A stretch of 64,000 nucleotides of DNA. It comes from Cruorifilaria tuberocauda (Eukaryota > Nematoda > Chromadorea > Rhabditida > Onchocercidae). Where the stretch lies: assembly GCA_013365365.1 (NCBI GenBank), contig JABVXU010000033.1, positions 62,001-126,000 on the forward strand. Reading direction: 5' to 3'. Positions 41,101-54,883 of the stretch are shown here, in pieces. The position numbers were made by a program, and so were the translations under genes. Each line of letters starts with the position of its first letter. The first letter of the stretch is position 1. Below the pieces are notes generated by a model. That model did no database searches, was not told where the DNA came from, and was given only the letters and a program-made list of their open reading frames with translations.

Positions 41101-43026
41101 TATATTTCAATGTAAAGGAAAGGAAAACTTTAACTTTTCATTCCTAATTTCAACTGAAGTATAACGAGTAATTAAGAATTTTAAAACAAATTGGACTTGA
41201 TATTTAATGATGGAGTGTACTAATTCTAATTCAAGTTATACTACGAAATATGCAATCTATGTCATAGAGATGTGTTAGTGTTACTGTTAATGATGGCAAT
41301 CAATTAGATCATGGATAGAGCGATGCTTGATTTCCATATATTATTTATATATGTGCATCATGCTTTGCTTTTGAGGTAGACAAAAAAAATTATCACAACA
41401 CAATGACAAAATGTTGACCTATTTTTGCATTTGGTCATCTGTTGAAGAAATTTAATTGATGACAATAGTGTCAATCGACAGAAGTGTTACTCCACTTTTG
41501 GTAAATGTTTTGAAAGAAATCGAGAATTTCTCACTTTCATATAGTCTAAAATTACACCTTGAAACTGAGAAAAAAATTCCCATTTCCTCGAGTGAATCTT
41601 CTAAGAACTTTAAGCAACACTTCGAACTTGAAAATATAACAAAAAACTCAAATATATAGGAGCAAATGGAGGAAAACCAAACTGCAATTAGTAATAAGTC
41701 TTCTGCACGTACAACTGCCGTTAATCAATTCCGGAGATTTTTTTTTTCTTTGATAAAATCACTTGTCAAAAGTTTCTTCGTCCTATCTAACAAATTTATG
41801 AAAAATTGGAAGCGGTCCAATCTAATCCATTTGGTTAAGAATAAATGACTCAAAAATAATACCTTAAAAAAAAGGAAATTTTGGACATAAGCGAAGAGCT
41901 TAAAATCAACCATGGAATAATCTTAAATAGGTAAAGAGCTTCAATTTCGCTATAAAATAACTTCAAACGTAAAGAATTTAAATTCGACTACGAAATGAAT
42001 TTATGCGCATAAAGAGCTTAAACTCCACCATAAGATAATTTCGAAAATTAACAGAAACTGTACAGTTTTAAAATCACTTCAACTGACAAATTTTCGGCGA
42101 CAAATTCTACAGAAAAAAAATCAATTTCACTAATTTTAAAAGATTTTAAAGCACATCATCTGCCCTCGCAAATCGTAACTGGAAATACAACAAAGTGTGT
42201 ACTCATATCGATTTGACACAATTCGGATCGATTTCAAAGAATCAACCGTAAATAATTTAAACTTCGCTCCGAAGAGCATCAAAAGTGAAAAAAGAAAACA
42301 AAATAGTTCAACAAACTCAATTTAAAAAGGGAGAAAAACTTCAAATATAAACTAGACTTAAGGCATCATCGATGTGCAAACAAAAAAGAAACATTGCATA
42401 CAATTGCGCTATCTTTGAAATCTTACGATTGCGGATCAAGAAATCATTTTCAATAAAATGCATCAGTGATGTACTATACAAAATTTTCACATCAGATCCA
42501 TTTTTCTGTTATTAACGAAAAATTTTTCGGCTGAAAAAGATTGCTGTCCGTCAAATTAAGACTTCTTTGTATTGTGTAGAAGAAATATATGAATGAATTA
42601 TTCAAATCGCCCAATTATATTTTTCATCTAAAATATGAGCCTCATTTCATGTAAGAATTAAATACCTATTTTCTTTATCAAAGATCGATAAGCATCACTA
42701 TTTTTCTGTGGTATTAGATCTGATTTAACACTTCACTATGAGCAGTGGTATATGTTTTTGCAGACAATAGACAATTTTCTGCAATGTATTCAGGGCAGAG
42801 CGCAGAAAGGCGGAGCGAAACTAATGTGGATGAAGTAGAAGCGAAGTACGCCTTACTCCATTTAAATAAACTAAAGAAAACCATTCAGCTAAAAATAATC
42901 AGTTGAATAAAACTAACCAAACAAGAAGGAATAAAATAAGTAGTTATTTTTTGTAAACAAAAACTTGACAGAATAAAAAATTGATACAATATAAGAGTAA
43001 AGAGATAATAATAAATATGCAATTAT
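38167..43026. other. Gene-free stretch of about 4.9 kb
   Basis: Upstream of the hexosaminidase gene and downstream of the TRAPPC10 gene, both on the minus strand. Very AT-rich. The frames at 41456-41659 and 41666-41848 (K/S/N/F-rich) match no family I know. The one notable item is the degenerate tandem repeat at about 41891-42049. Confidence 0.45.
41891..42049. repeat. Degenerate tandem repeat, unit about 38-40 bases, four copies
   Basis: Four successive blocks start near 41891, 41931, 41969 and 42007. Each opens with a variant of (g)taaagagcttaaa, followed by ttc/acc and an AT-rich half containing ataa. Related fragments may continue near 42250-42290 (aataatttaaacttcgctcc). The copies differ at many positions, so this is an old minisatellite remnant. 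Period and copy number were read by eye. Confidence 0.45.
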
Positions 43027-46000
43027 CTAATCGAAAAGCTTCGTTATTCGGTTTTTTGCTTCTTTTAGGCGACTGGTTTTCATACTAACAGCACTCTTCG
43101 AGTCAGTTGATGCAGCAAAAGCACCAAGTACATGTACCTGCTTTCCATTCGTTCGTACAAAGCTAGGTAATCGTGGCCCGAAATCATAAATATTATCAGT
43201 AGATGACCGATAAGCATCCTGAAAACAATTCAGTTGGACTAGCCACTGATTTGATTCGATTCTTTTCAAGTATAATAAACGGAAATATCACCATATTTCA
43301 AATAAATAAAGCTGCTCATTTTTTAATGCTATTTACATAATCTTTTTCATAATCCATTCTTATATTCGTGATATCATTTTTTCATCTATTTAATGCGGTC
43401 TGTATAAAGTAATTAGCTTATATTAATGTAAAGATTAAGGCGATCTGCGGCTCAATAGATGATAATGTGAATCTACTTTGATAAACTGCTGTATTCTGCA
43501 TGTGATCACTCAATGAACAATAATTCCAGAGTGCTGGAATATATTCGTGTAGAATTTCTCATAGGAAGTAATTGAAAAATGACTGAACGATACTAGTTAA
43601 TTACTCGGACCAACGATATGCTTTAAGTAAAAAAATTTGATTAAAACAATAGGATAAGACTGGTGATCAATCATAACAAAAATGAAAAGACATTCTGAAG
43701 AAATGAATTGATCAACCCTCTTATTTGAGGAATGTGGATTTGTTAAGCAAGATGAGAACTTTTAATTCGAAAATACAGCCCCAGTGCTATTATTCCGTTT
43801 TTAAGTTCCACGATTTACTTCTGCTTATCTTTAGTGAAAGTGGATTGTAATCTGATGGTTACTTCTACTAAGTTCCTCTATCGCGGTATGCCGTCTCGAA
43901 CTATATCATTTTTTAAGGTACATAACAGCAAAAGTCGCAATTAAAAACCTACGAAACTAATTTTGCACCATTAATGAAAGCTATCACTCACTGAGTTTGG
44001 TCGTTTATGTTCATAAGCATATACAGATATAAGAGGATACGGCAAGAACCCAATCATTTTTGGAAATACCGTAAACGAAATTTGTCCCAAACCGCTCTCC
44101 TTTACATGCAATACTGCAAAATGAATTAAAGATGAAGAAAATAGTAAAAAGACAAAGGATTAGTTTAAAAATTCCTGGTTCTTTTTAAATTTGCAAAGTC
44201 GACATTCTGAAATTTCAGTTGCGCATTACTACCATCAATAATATTCCAAAGGTTTAAATAATAAATAAAAGTTATAAGAAGCATTCTTCATAATGACGTA
44301 ATAACATCTTGTGAAAATCTTGATTAGAAAGTACTGAATTTCAGTAAAAATCTAAATAAGAAATCTATATTAAAATCTAAATCATAAAATAGAAAAAACC
44401 AAATTATAAAAATGATCACTTACATTTATGCCTCTCACTGATAGACCAAAAATATGGATCAGCATCAACACTGACAACTACCGTTTCAACACGATTTGTT
44501 AAACTTCGCAATGAAACTATCATATCACATGCATCTTCAACACGACAAAGAACTGCACCGGGTTGTGATGAGAGGAGTTGAGCACAAAGCTCATAATTTG
44601 GCTAAAAAACCGATTCGTAGAATTTTAAGCTTATAAATTCTGAGTTAAATTTCGTCAATTCAAGAAACATCGGCAGCAATTTATTCACAGAACAAAACAC
44701 TCGATATGTTATCAATTATTGGCAAGAATATGGTTATATGAACTTTACATTTCTCATTTTTCTTGAACCATTATCTTATTTTCTTAAGAAGTTTAAATGA
44801 TATTTCTTATAAGGATTCAAAATTTAAATGCTGTTTGATGTTGAAGAGAACTAGGAGAATTTCGAATTGATAAAGACAACTAACCGTTTTGCACCGCACA
44901 GAGAATTCATCAAATAGTGTATATTCGCGATCATAAATTAATTTTTCCTCATTAGCATAGCTTTTTAATGATTTCACTCGATATGTAAACCGTAATTCAT
45001 AACGCTCAATCTCATCTGTTTTTTCTTTACTTGACGGTAAAATCCAAACTAAACGATATTTACACCCCGGTTGTATATTCTGCAAAATAAATACTCTTTT
45101 GAAATATGCCACTGATTTAAGAGGTCATGCCTTAACATATTGCTGCTAAAATTCAAGTATCAAATTCCAACTCAAATGTAAAGTGCTAAAAAATTCATAT
45201 TTTCTAGCATAAATGTCCATAAATTATTTGAGAATTTTATGATACTCACAAAAAACAACATGATAATAATATTCTGCGGTTGGTTTGTCAACTTAATTAA
45301 GGTTAAAACTTAAATATAGAAATCTGAACATAAATTAAAACATTTAAGATAAATCAACAGGATATATGAAGCAATTATTGAAGTCTTGAAATAGAACACT
45401 AAAGGTTCAACCTACCGTAAGTTTGGGATTTAGCAATTTCGCCGGAATTTTGGGTGATTTGTCACTTATCCTGCTCAATATAGCTTCTTGCGGTACAATC
45501 AACCACTCATCAACGTTTCGCAATATTGATAGTTCGAAAAGAACTCTGAAAAGCTTGGTAATATGTTAATGAAAGTAATTTAATGTCAATACAAATATCA
45601 AATTTAAAGCTGCACTTTATAACACATTAAAAGAGAGAAAATTTAACCTTTCTTCCAGTAAAGAAATTTCATTATCAATATTCATAAACGACACAAAATT
45701 AACCGTAAAACTCCATTCCTTATCCATCCATTTTACCAAAATCTAAATTTGAACTCGAATGAATTTTCCCGTAAAAATCTTTATACAAAATATTATTTTC
45801 AATGATGAACTTATTTTATTTCAGTAAAAGTATTATTAGCATCTTCATAGAAAATGTAGCAGCCTGATCGAAGATCAAAGAATACTTTCGAATGGGAATT
45901 CATTTCAATATCATGACACATTATGAAAATATACCTGTGCAGCACACATCTGTAATCGACTTTTTTCATTTCTTTCATCGCTTGAAAGGTTACGAAGAAT

Positions 46001-49000
46001 TTTACACAAATGAACAGTGAAAGTTTTATTATTTCCAGAGCGTACACGATCCAACGAATAATTACAGATTTCAGACCATTTCGATTTGGATATATCCTGG
46101 AAAATGAAAAGTCAAATTGGCATAAAGTGAAATAAAGTAATTTAATAGCAGATATTCTGTTAATCATTCCAGGTGAATTGGTTGCAAATTCCTTTTTTTC
46201 CTCCAGGGCAACTACTACTATAAGTAATAAAGCAGAGAACAGACTTGAAATAAATTTATAACGATGCAAAAAATAAGCAAAAAGGAGAGGAAATAAACCA
46301 CAAGCAAGATTTTCTTATGCAATAATACGCGGTATGTCCTTAAAATCGATTAATCCAGACTTAAGTTAGGTAGGTAATCGTTGGAATTATTCTGTAAAAT
46401 AAAGAAAAATTTTTAAATATTATCATTATGTAAATAACTATACCCAAAATTCTAAATCGCTTCCAGCAGGACAAGTCAACCGTAGCTCTGAATTTTCATC
46501 ACTTATCGGCCTTCCAGTGCCATAAAAAATTTCGAATTCGACATTTTGTACTACACCGCTTATCAGTGTGCCATCTACAACAGTTAAAAATTTGATCAGA
46601 TTAATTCTCATAATTGAACTTATATTCCCTATCTAGTTCATATTGAACGAGCAAACATCACATTGTACGCACACTTTTAGGTATTTGATATTTCTTAGTG
46701 CTTGAATAAGGCGTTATAATGGGTACATTTCGATATCTCAACAAAAACCGAAATGCTGATGTCACATGAAAAAAAAAATTCAATATACAATAAAACTGCA
46801 ACAGCAAGCCACAAAATTTACTTGGTGGTGACTTCAATTTCACTAAAATCGGTTTATTATGGACGAAACACATTGGTAGCCGAGCTAAATCCCCTTCGAT
46901 TTCTGGTACATCTAGCCAATTACAATGTATTACCAATGAACGACCAATCTCCAGTTCGAAGTAATCAAGGACATATATTCCACTGCTTTGTGATGTCTGT
47001 TCGAAAAAAGTACTACAATAAATACGTTGCAATTAAATAAAACTTTAAGAAATTTTCATCTCCCAATATGTTACAAATCATTCCTTCTTGACTGCAAGAA
47101 GTCAAAAGTTAAAACTAAATGTGTCCGTTCAAAGAATGTCGAATCATCTTCCTTGGATATTATCCAATAAATGCGGAAAAGAAGTATAAAAAAATGAGAA
47201 ATATAAAAATAGTAAATTCATCCATTAATAGGTATGAAATCGAAGTTAACCGTGAATATTTAAAAAAAATCAAAATATACCATAGTGGTCAATGTCAGGA
47301 TATTTTCACCGGGTTTAAGTTCATCAGTGGTAGAACTTCTGAAAATTAAGCAATCCTCCGATTCGTCAGTTAAACTGATATTAAATCCTAGATAGGATCC
47401 TTTCCGCACTTCAGTATCACCTTTCCAAATACATGCAAAGCGACTAATACCATCGCCTTCCTGGAATTCATGAAATTCGAAATTCCTTCTACTTTATTCT
47501 AAAATTATGAGATCAAAAATCGTGCTTCAAGAGTTATTTAAAGAAGAAAATTATAAAGATTTTTCATGAAAAACTTTTCGGTGGACAGTTGAAAAAGAAA
47601 GATATTAAAGCACACACGATAAATAGCGAAAGTTTCAAGTCATTAAAGCAAATACTATTGAATATTGATGATTAAAAACAAATAATTTGAACGCCGACCA
47701 CAGTTAAATCAGTTGCCAGTTACTAAACTACAAATCAGTATACTTCTAAATGCTTATACTGCACGTTCTACGGGACCAGTGGAACGAACCAAGGAAGATT
47801 TACAAAATTAATTTTACAGGTACGTACATTACGCATACATTCGAAGTGCGGTCGTCGTCCAGCAATTCGCTTTTGTGATTCATTTTGGACAAAAAGTTTC
47901 ATATAGCAATGCAATTTGAAGTTTTTTAACGATATGGGAAAATAGCTCGTAACTTTAATATCAATTTTCACTGTTTCATTTGGTGTTGCCATTAAAAAAG
48001 GAAACGAACTGTAACCGAAAGAGAAGGTCTTATGTTGTTTACGATTTGAATTCAACCTAAAAATGGGTTTATTTGAAAAAAAAAACTAGTGAAGTGTAAC
48101 TTTCTTATCACCGCCTTTCTGATTAAAACAATAATAATTGACAAATCTTGGGATTTATTCAACTGATCATTAAAACACCACTTCATCATTAAGATAGGAT
48201 TCAGTCATACCAATAAAATTTAATAGAAAACTTCTCCAATTAAAAGTCGTTGTTTCAATAAAGCTCTGAATAAAAATAGAACCTTATCTTCATTATATTT
48301 GGCTTTTCAATCAACTCCAATAATTTATCACAATATTTGACTTGTTCTTTTTCCGTCTTTGCCAGTTCCATCAGTATCAAATAAGATTCTACGAGCCTGA
48401 AATTCTTTCCTTTTAATTATGAAATCTGCATTAGAAATTAGAAATCCGAATAAGCTCGTGAAATTAAAATAAGATCAATTGAGTAAAATTAAACTATTTT
48501 TAATTTTTCAAAAAATTAAAAAAATAGCGAAGCAAAAATTACTCTCTGAAATGAATTCCTGGGAATTTTTCTAAATGATTTACAGTGAACAATAATGTAT
48601 CTCTAAGCAGCAATATAGTTGAGCCGTCTGCAATTAAATCAGAAATAAAATTCAATAAATATGGAAGTGCTCCCTCTGTACGATCCGATGATCTGAAAGA
48701 TTGAAATATAATAGAATAAGGCTGGATAATACCTTACAACTTCTTCCTCTTATAAACACTTCACCAGTGCAGTTTCAAAGTGAGAATCCTCAATAGTTTT
48801 GATATAAAATAACTATAAAATAATTTTTTTAATAAGTTATTTTATAATATAAAATAACTTACTAAAAAGTTGCATAATATGCACAACTGCTTCCGCAACT
48901 ACACTCTGTTCTAAAGTTATAGATCAAAATAAGTTGGAAAATAAATAATGTCTAGAATCAGAATAACTATTTCATTAATTTGTTAAATACACTGATATTG

Positions 49001-52000
49001 CAATCCATAATTGCACAATGGATATGAACCACTAATTATCATACAGCAAAAATTTTGCCAATTCCCAACCAACAGCACGTGCTTCACGCCTCCATCCGAA
49101 GTGTTTTAGAAGGGCTATGGAACTTTCATGGTATTTCTGCATATAATGCGTGAACTGTTGCTTATCAGAAAGAAGCTGCCTGAAACAAAGAAAATGTTGG
49201 CCAGAGTGTCAGAATATTTCTATAAATTTAATCGGATGAAGGATGAACAATTCCATATTTAATCATTACAAGATTTGGAATATTTTTGAAGACTACATGG
49301 AAATGAATAAAAATAGATAACTTGCTTTAATTAATCCCAAATGAAGAAATAATCTTTGTTTTACAAAACTCTGGCTTTCTTCAATTTCTTCAATACAGAT
49401 ATAAATTTTGCAGACAACCAGAAAGCTTCAACATGTTACAAATTAAATGTTTACCTCATTTCATTAACAGCATTCGTCTCAATCGCTTCCTTACCACAAC
49501 GTGCAATTCCATCTTCAAACCATTTTGACATCTTCTTCCAATCAACCAAATCCCATCTTTTATTCAGTTTTGACATCTGAGATTAATCCAGCGTGCAAAA
49601 AAAATTACGATATGAAATGATTCTTCTTGGAAAATTTTATATCGTCCTGTCTTCAAGAATTTGTATGAATTCCATAAAAAAATGACTTGCTGAGGTAAAC
49701 TTACAGCTTGGCAATTAGCCAATTTGAGAGAACAAATTAAATGAGCTGCCTGCTCAACGTGTGTTATCTCAGTCAACAGCGATGTCAGCTGCATTGTTTC
49801 CAAGCAAAATGAAACTATCCAACACTGCAATTCGTCGCAGTCTAGTGGCATCTGTAATAATAAACTTCAATCAGAAGTATAAAGATTCTTTTATGTAAAT
49901 ATAAAACATTAAACAAATAAACGTTGCAACATAAACTATTCAATAAATCATCAGTAAATATATAGAAGCAGTAAATAATTCAAAAAACATAGAACTGAAT
50001 AATTTCTCTTTTAAATGAAGCATCTAATGAAAAAGGAGGTAAAACCGACCATTCTTTATTTTCTTAGCAAATTTTAATTTAGAAGATATGATGTACCTTG
50101 AAAACTACCATACTTTCGAATACTGCATTCAAGCAATGCACAGAATAACGCAACAATGTAACAGTAAAGTCAGTTTTCAAATTTTGCGAACTATTTTCAT
50201 TAATCGTAGAGACCCGTTGCAATTGTTCTTCGTATATTTGTATCGCATTCTAGAACAAAATATTTTTAACTTTTTTTAAGAGCTACAAGTTTGAAAATGG
50301 TGAAATTCATCTGAGTAAAGAAACATTTCGATTTAATTTGATTTCTTTGAGTTCAACGAAACTCAAATGAAAAAACTGAGCTATAATCATAAACTGTGGT
50401 AAATGATATTTTTTAAACAATCTTAGAATACTGTATATCCCTTTATCACCGCGTTTCAACCTCTGGATAGCATTTCTAGTTTAACGAAACTTCAATTTTA
50501 TTATTCTTTATTCGATAAAAGTATAATAACATGATAAGAATTTTGCTATTTACTGCTTAAAGCACTAATCCAATTGCTTGGAATTATTAATTAAGTTATT
50601 TTTTACTAACTGACATTCTATTTCCAAGAGTACCTAAATGTCTACAATAATACTTCGGACATGAAAACAATGACTGTAAAAAAATAATCCAGTTGAGTTG
50701 TACCGATATTTGGTGTGCCAAAATAATGTAGCGTAATTCAACAATCGTAATATTATCCCAAGGTGCATCACATTTCAACATTGCCACGAAAAGTGGACAA
50801 CCAGATGATACTGGAGTGAAACACTTTGACGACGCTAACCACTTCGGCATAGGTCCTACAAGAAGCATTTTTAAAAATCTACATATCAATATTCTCTAAA
50901 TTTCCAATTAATCGAATTTAGTAAATAAAAATTTTAATTTTCTTCCTTCAGGTTTAACAAAGTTTGGATGATATATGCTTTTACCTTTTGACGAATGATA
51001 AAGAGTAATTAGTGACAGCATTGCATCAAGTTCATCAAACAATGCAAGTATTTGCTTATATATACCCAAACTTTGATAAAGACGAGATAAACTCATCTGA
51101 AAACAGATGGATTTGCTCAGAAAAAAACACAACTTTCCTATTAATTACAAGTTTCGCACTAATTACTCAAATCAAAATCACGTTCAAGTTGAAATTACAA
51201 TATTATAATTATCTTTAAAAAACAACATTATAAAAGATATGAATTGCTTTTTGTTGATAATGTAAAAGAAGAAAAGTCAGTAATTTAATCGTTGTGACCT
51301 AAAAGAACGCAAAACTAATGACTTTTACTTATAGTCGTAAAAAGCACTGTGTCTCACTTGATCCCGACAAAACGTAATGAAATCGAAATTGGAATCGGAA
51401 TATTGGTCATTTCGATTGGCTAAACTATTTTCCTCATGCGTTACATAATGCTCCAAAGAATTTAACAGATATGATTGCATAGTATTTTGCAATGCTGTTA
51501 TGTTCAATGGGTCATAGATTTCAATAACCCTGAAACCTAGGAAAAATTACCGTTATAGAATAATTACTAAACATGAAGGAAATCTTCCAAATCTATGGCA
51601 TTTATGAATCATAATTACTGACAATATTAAATAAAATCAAAAACTGACTGCTTTCCGAGGATTTAAATGTCCAGCAAATGAGCTAAAATTTAAGTGAGCT
51701 CACGGCGCACTGAATGTCCACTAGAAAAGATAAGAAATATAAGGTAAGGAACATTCGAGAAATCTTGATAAAGAAACTTGGACAAAAAATTGCAAAAAAA
51801 AGGACTGAAATTTAAAATCGTAGTGAACCTATTTGTAAATTTCGCAAAATCACTTTTGATCCGCTCAATAAGAGCTCCACGATTCTTCTGTTCTCGCGCT
51901 TTCAAACTGTCGAACACAATCAACCATTCTGCAGTTTCGATTTTGTTTAACATAGAGAACCATTCGATTATTTCATTCCTATATTCATTTCGATATTCTG

Positions 52001-53231
52001 TTACTGTCTGCAACATAAATGAGGTGATCATTGTAATTTCCATACAATTCAGCTTGGTAGCTCTAATCATTTTTCAAAACATCTCATTTCACTGATAGTG
52101 ATATCATCTTGAAATTCCAAAAAATACTAAATCTTATTTTAAAGCTTAAATTTGTAAGTATATAAAGGACAAAATGAGCAACATATACAACATATACAAG
52201 ATGAAACAATATGTGATAAGTAAAGTGTCAACTGTACTGAGTGGTTGGCACGAACTAAGTGCTTTATGGACAAATGAATATGTTACGGAGATAAATACAT
52301 TCATTGGTTTAAATATAGTAATAATGATAAATGCACGCAGATAAATGCTACTCCACAGATTAACAATATCTGCATACTGTATCTACCATGATTTAAAAAC
52401 TTACAGATGGATTTAAAAAAAAGAAATGCAGTAGTGATGCTTCTTCCCATGTTCTTTGCTTAATCGACTGATAATTAATCAAAGTATCATCCGAGAAAGG
52501 AACGAATTCGAAGAAAAAGTGCGCATGATACGAGATCGAATATTGCTGCGAAGTCCTCAAAAATTTCAAATTCAATCACTATTTTTTTCTTGCACTTTGC
52601 GAATAATGAAATCTGTTTTTTCATCAACCCAACAAAGTTTTTTATAAAAGCAGAAGATTGCTTCTTCATTCCAAAATGGAAGCAATTTTTAATATATCGC
52701 TTAGAAACTTCTTTATCTATAACTTCAATATCAAAGGAACTTTACAATTCATAAACTACTTTCCATAAAATATATATTTGGCTATAAAACTCTGAGGTTG
52801 AACAATGAATTTTTTCCATAAATCTTCAAATACTAATACTTGCTTCTCATAAAATGTGTGCTAACCTTTTCCACAAAACGACATTTTTATCAAAGAAATT
52901 AGACAATTTCTCATGGCATATTTTTTGTAATGCTTCGTTTCCCCGAACTAAAAAAGAATATAATTATTTGTATAAACTTCACGACAAGATACTTCAAATA
53001 CTTCAACTTTTCAATTTGCCCCCTCAATCCAAAAAAGATGTTTAATTCCTGAAAAATTCTGTCTCATAAAGAGAACGCAACAGAGCGAGAAGCGTAGTTT
53101 GATGCCTCATTTATGAATTGTCAAATAAAGTAATCTGATAGACCGAGAGTTAGTAATCAAGAAACGAAATACTTACACGAAAGCTTGATAGGTAACCGCT
53201 TTTTGATGTTAACTACACTTTTTAAATCCAT
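43027..53231 (-). CDS. trpp-10: TRAPP II complex subunit 10 (TRAPPC10)
   Basis: Subunit of the TRAPPII tethering complex, which acts on Rab GTPases at the Golgi. More than 20 exons, including 53231-53177, 52947-52866, 52555-52405, 52007-51829, 51529-51358, 51096-50985, 50855-about 50634, 50249-50097, 49851-49705, 49576-49455, 49179-49045, near 48910-48857, 48692-48543, 48396-48283, 48056-about 47809, 47460-47281, 46996-46822, 46574-46444, 46096-45935, 45742-45648, 45545-45416, 45079-44885, 44601-44424, 44113-43992 and 43218-43027. Landmarks shared with human TRAPPC10, in order: TAEWLIVFDSLKAREQKNR (human VDWLIVIV), LALFDELDAMLSL (YDELDALFS), LDCDELQCWIVSFCLE (ALDCWVFLSCLE), ELKPGENILTLT (LEPGANQITF), SGIYVLDYFELEIG, and near the end MIGFLPYPLISVYAYEH (FAGYLPLPDVRLFKY). 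The N-terminal half is helical; the C-terminal half has beta-sandwich repeats. A tttttag acceptor lies 19 bases before the ATG, so SL trans-splicing is likely. Edges of exons 7 and 12 are tentative. Confidence 0.88.
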
Positions 53232-53540
53232 AATTTCTTTAGAATATTCCCTAAAAAATGAAAATATTACATTGAACGACCGCCTTAGCAGGGACAACAT
53301 TCAACTCTCTTATACTCCAGTGATTTCCTTTATAAGTGATATCGCTGTAAACCAATTCCTTTAGTTACATCGCTATTTCTTTACTCTAATTATACCACAA
53401 TACTTACTTCATTTAATTCAATCGATTAAGTAGAATCAAATTATCGCAATTCCTCCAACTGCGATCCCCGCATCATTAAGGACTGGAACGCATAGCATCT
53501 ACCGCTAGTAATCGAAGGCCGCACCACGAAATCTTACCAG
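53232..53540. promoter_or_regulatory. Upstream region of TRAPPC10 next to transposon remains
   Basis: About 300 bases separate the TRAPPC10 start codon from the first recognisable Pao-derived sequence. The promoter must lie here or within the transposon debris. No motif was recognised. Confidence 0.35.
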
Positions 53541-54430
53541 TTAGTGGCTCGGACTTTCCAAGCAAATATTGAAAACAGAAAAATCGGGGAAAACACGGGA
53601 CAAAATAATTTCTTTCGTTATATGACAACATATATGATGTTTGCTGTAGCCGAGAAGTCCACGACAAAGTTAAGAGTAGTATTTGACGCATCTGCGAAGA
53701 CGAATGAAGGTCTATCGCTAAATGAATCGCTAAATAAATGTCTATACGAGGGCCCAATAATGTTACCATCATTAATCGGAATTCTTTTACGCGCAAGACA
53801 AAGACGTTATCTGATGATAGTAATATAGAAAAGGTATTTTGCAAGTCCGCTTCAAACTGGAAGACAGGGATTTCACTAGGTTTTGGGGCTGGAAGATATA
53901 ATGCAGAAAGGCTTAGAAAGAGCTTGCCTCAAATTGAGAATTTTCCGTATTTCATCAATAAAGGAAAGCTAGCAGAATTGATCGTGGAACGTTACCATGA
54001 AAAACCAATTCATGCGAGTGTTCGCTGCACCTTTAGTAAGATGAAATCACGGTATTGGATCCAAGTCAGTCTGCTTAACAAGAATTAGTCAGCTGCTAAA
54101 AGAGTACCAGATATAAGAAACGGTTACAACAGTGGTGGAAGATATGGCAAGAGGAATATTTGGAAGAATTGAAAAGACGAACTCAAAGAATCACAAAATC
54201 CTCCGCAGTCGCATACAACGAGGCCAATCAATGGAGCAGCATTATCAAAAGGAGAAGGTCCCAAAAATTCCTGGAAAATGGGTCGAATAGAAAAGCCGAT
54301 CGAAAGAAAGTATGGTGTATGGTTAACTCGTGCTACTGGACATTTTTATCCTTTAGAATTGTCAGGTTTGGGAAGTCTAAACTCTGATTCCTCCTCGCCT
54401 CTCGAGTTTCGAGGGAAACTGAAGAGATTT
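53541..54430 (+). mobile_element. Broken BEL/Pao LTR retrotransposon, pol fragments
   Basis: Remnant of a Pao-type pol polyprotein. At 53640-53820 a reverse transcriptase stretch contains the group's VFDAS motif, then LSLNESLN, YEGPIMLPSLIGILLR. The frame then shifts: an IEKVF-like stretch and, in another frame, RDFTRF follow near 53825-53880. Large parts (rest of RT, RNase H) are missing before a segment at about 53930-54060 that resembles the integrase zinc-binding region (PIHASVRCTFSKMKSRYWI). Integrase C-terminal sequence follows at 54240-54375 (KLGRI-like MGRIEKPIERKYG and GHFYPLEL). Stops and frame changes occur throughout, so the element is dead. No terminal repeats were identified by eye. 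Confidence 0.8.
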
Positions 54431-54852
54431 GAAATTTCATGTTCTAGTCTTAATATGATAAACAATATTTGTATGCTCCTTGTTTACAAGTTCCTCGATA
54501 GAATTATGAAAAACGAAGAGTAATAAAATCTCTTGACCTTATTTAACATTGTGAATGCAATGCTCTCTATTTTTAAGTTGTAAAAGGGAACTTTAGACTT
54601 AGACATATCAAAGCCATTATTGTTGTAATGCATGAACTACACATAACCCCTCCTGCAGAATAAAGAAGCTCCTAAGCACCAAAAGCATTGTTAAGAATTT
54701 GCCTCAAGGAGTACAGCGGGTCAACTAAAATTAGAATTGGATCTCCTTTCCCTGGCTTTATCGATACTTGAAAGTCTCCACAATGTTTTAGAAATGTTAA
54801 CATTAATTTATTAACGTTGTATTAATGTATGTATTAAATCTGTCCGAATGAA

Positions 54853-54874
54853 GGTTTAATTACCCAAGTTTGAG
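54853..54874 (+). other. Exact 22-base nematode spliced leader SL1 sequence
   Basis: These 22 bases equal the conserved SL1 leader base for base (begins GGTTTAATTA, ends TTTGAG). Chance occurrence in 64 kb is negligible. The base pair after it is GT, as in an SL RNA gene, but the following sequence is tRNA-like and not the usual SL RNA body, and the Sm-type site downstream is only a weak candidate (AATTTGA at 54925-54931). It may be an SL RNA gene fragment, a reverse-transcribed SL1-capped RNA, or part of a chimeric element. Confidence 0.85.
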
Positions 54875-54883
54875 GTGCAACCC

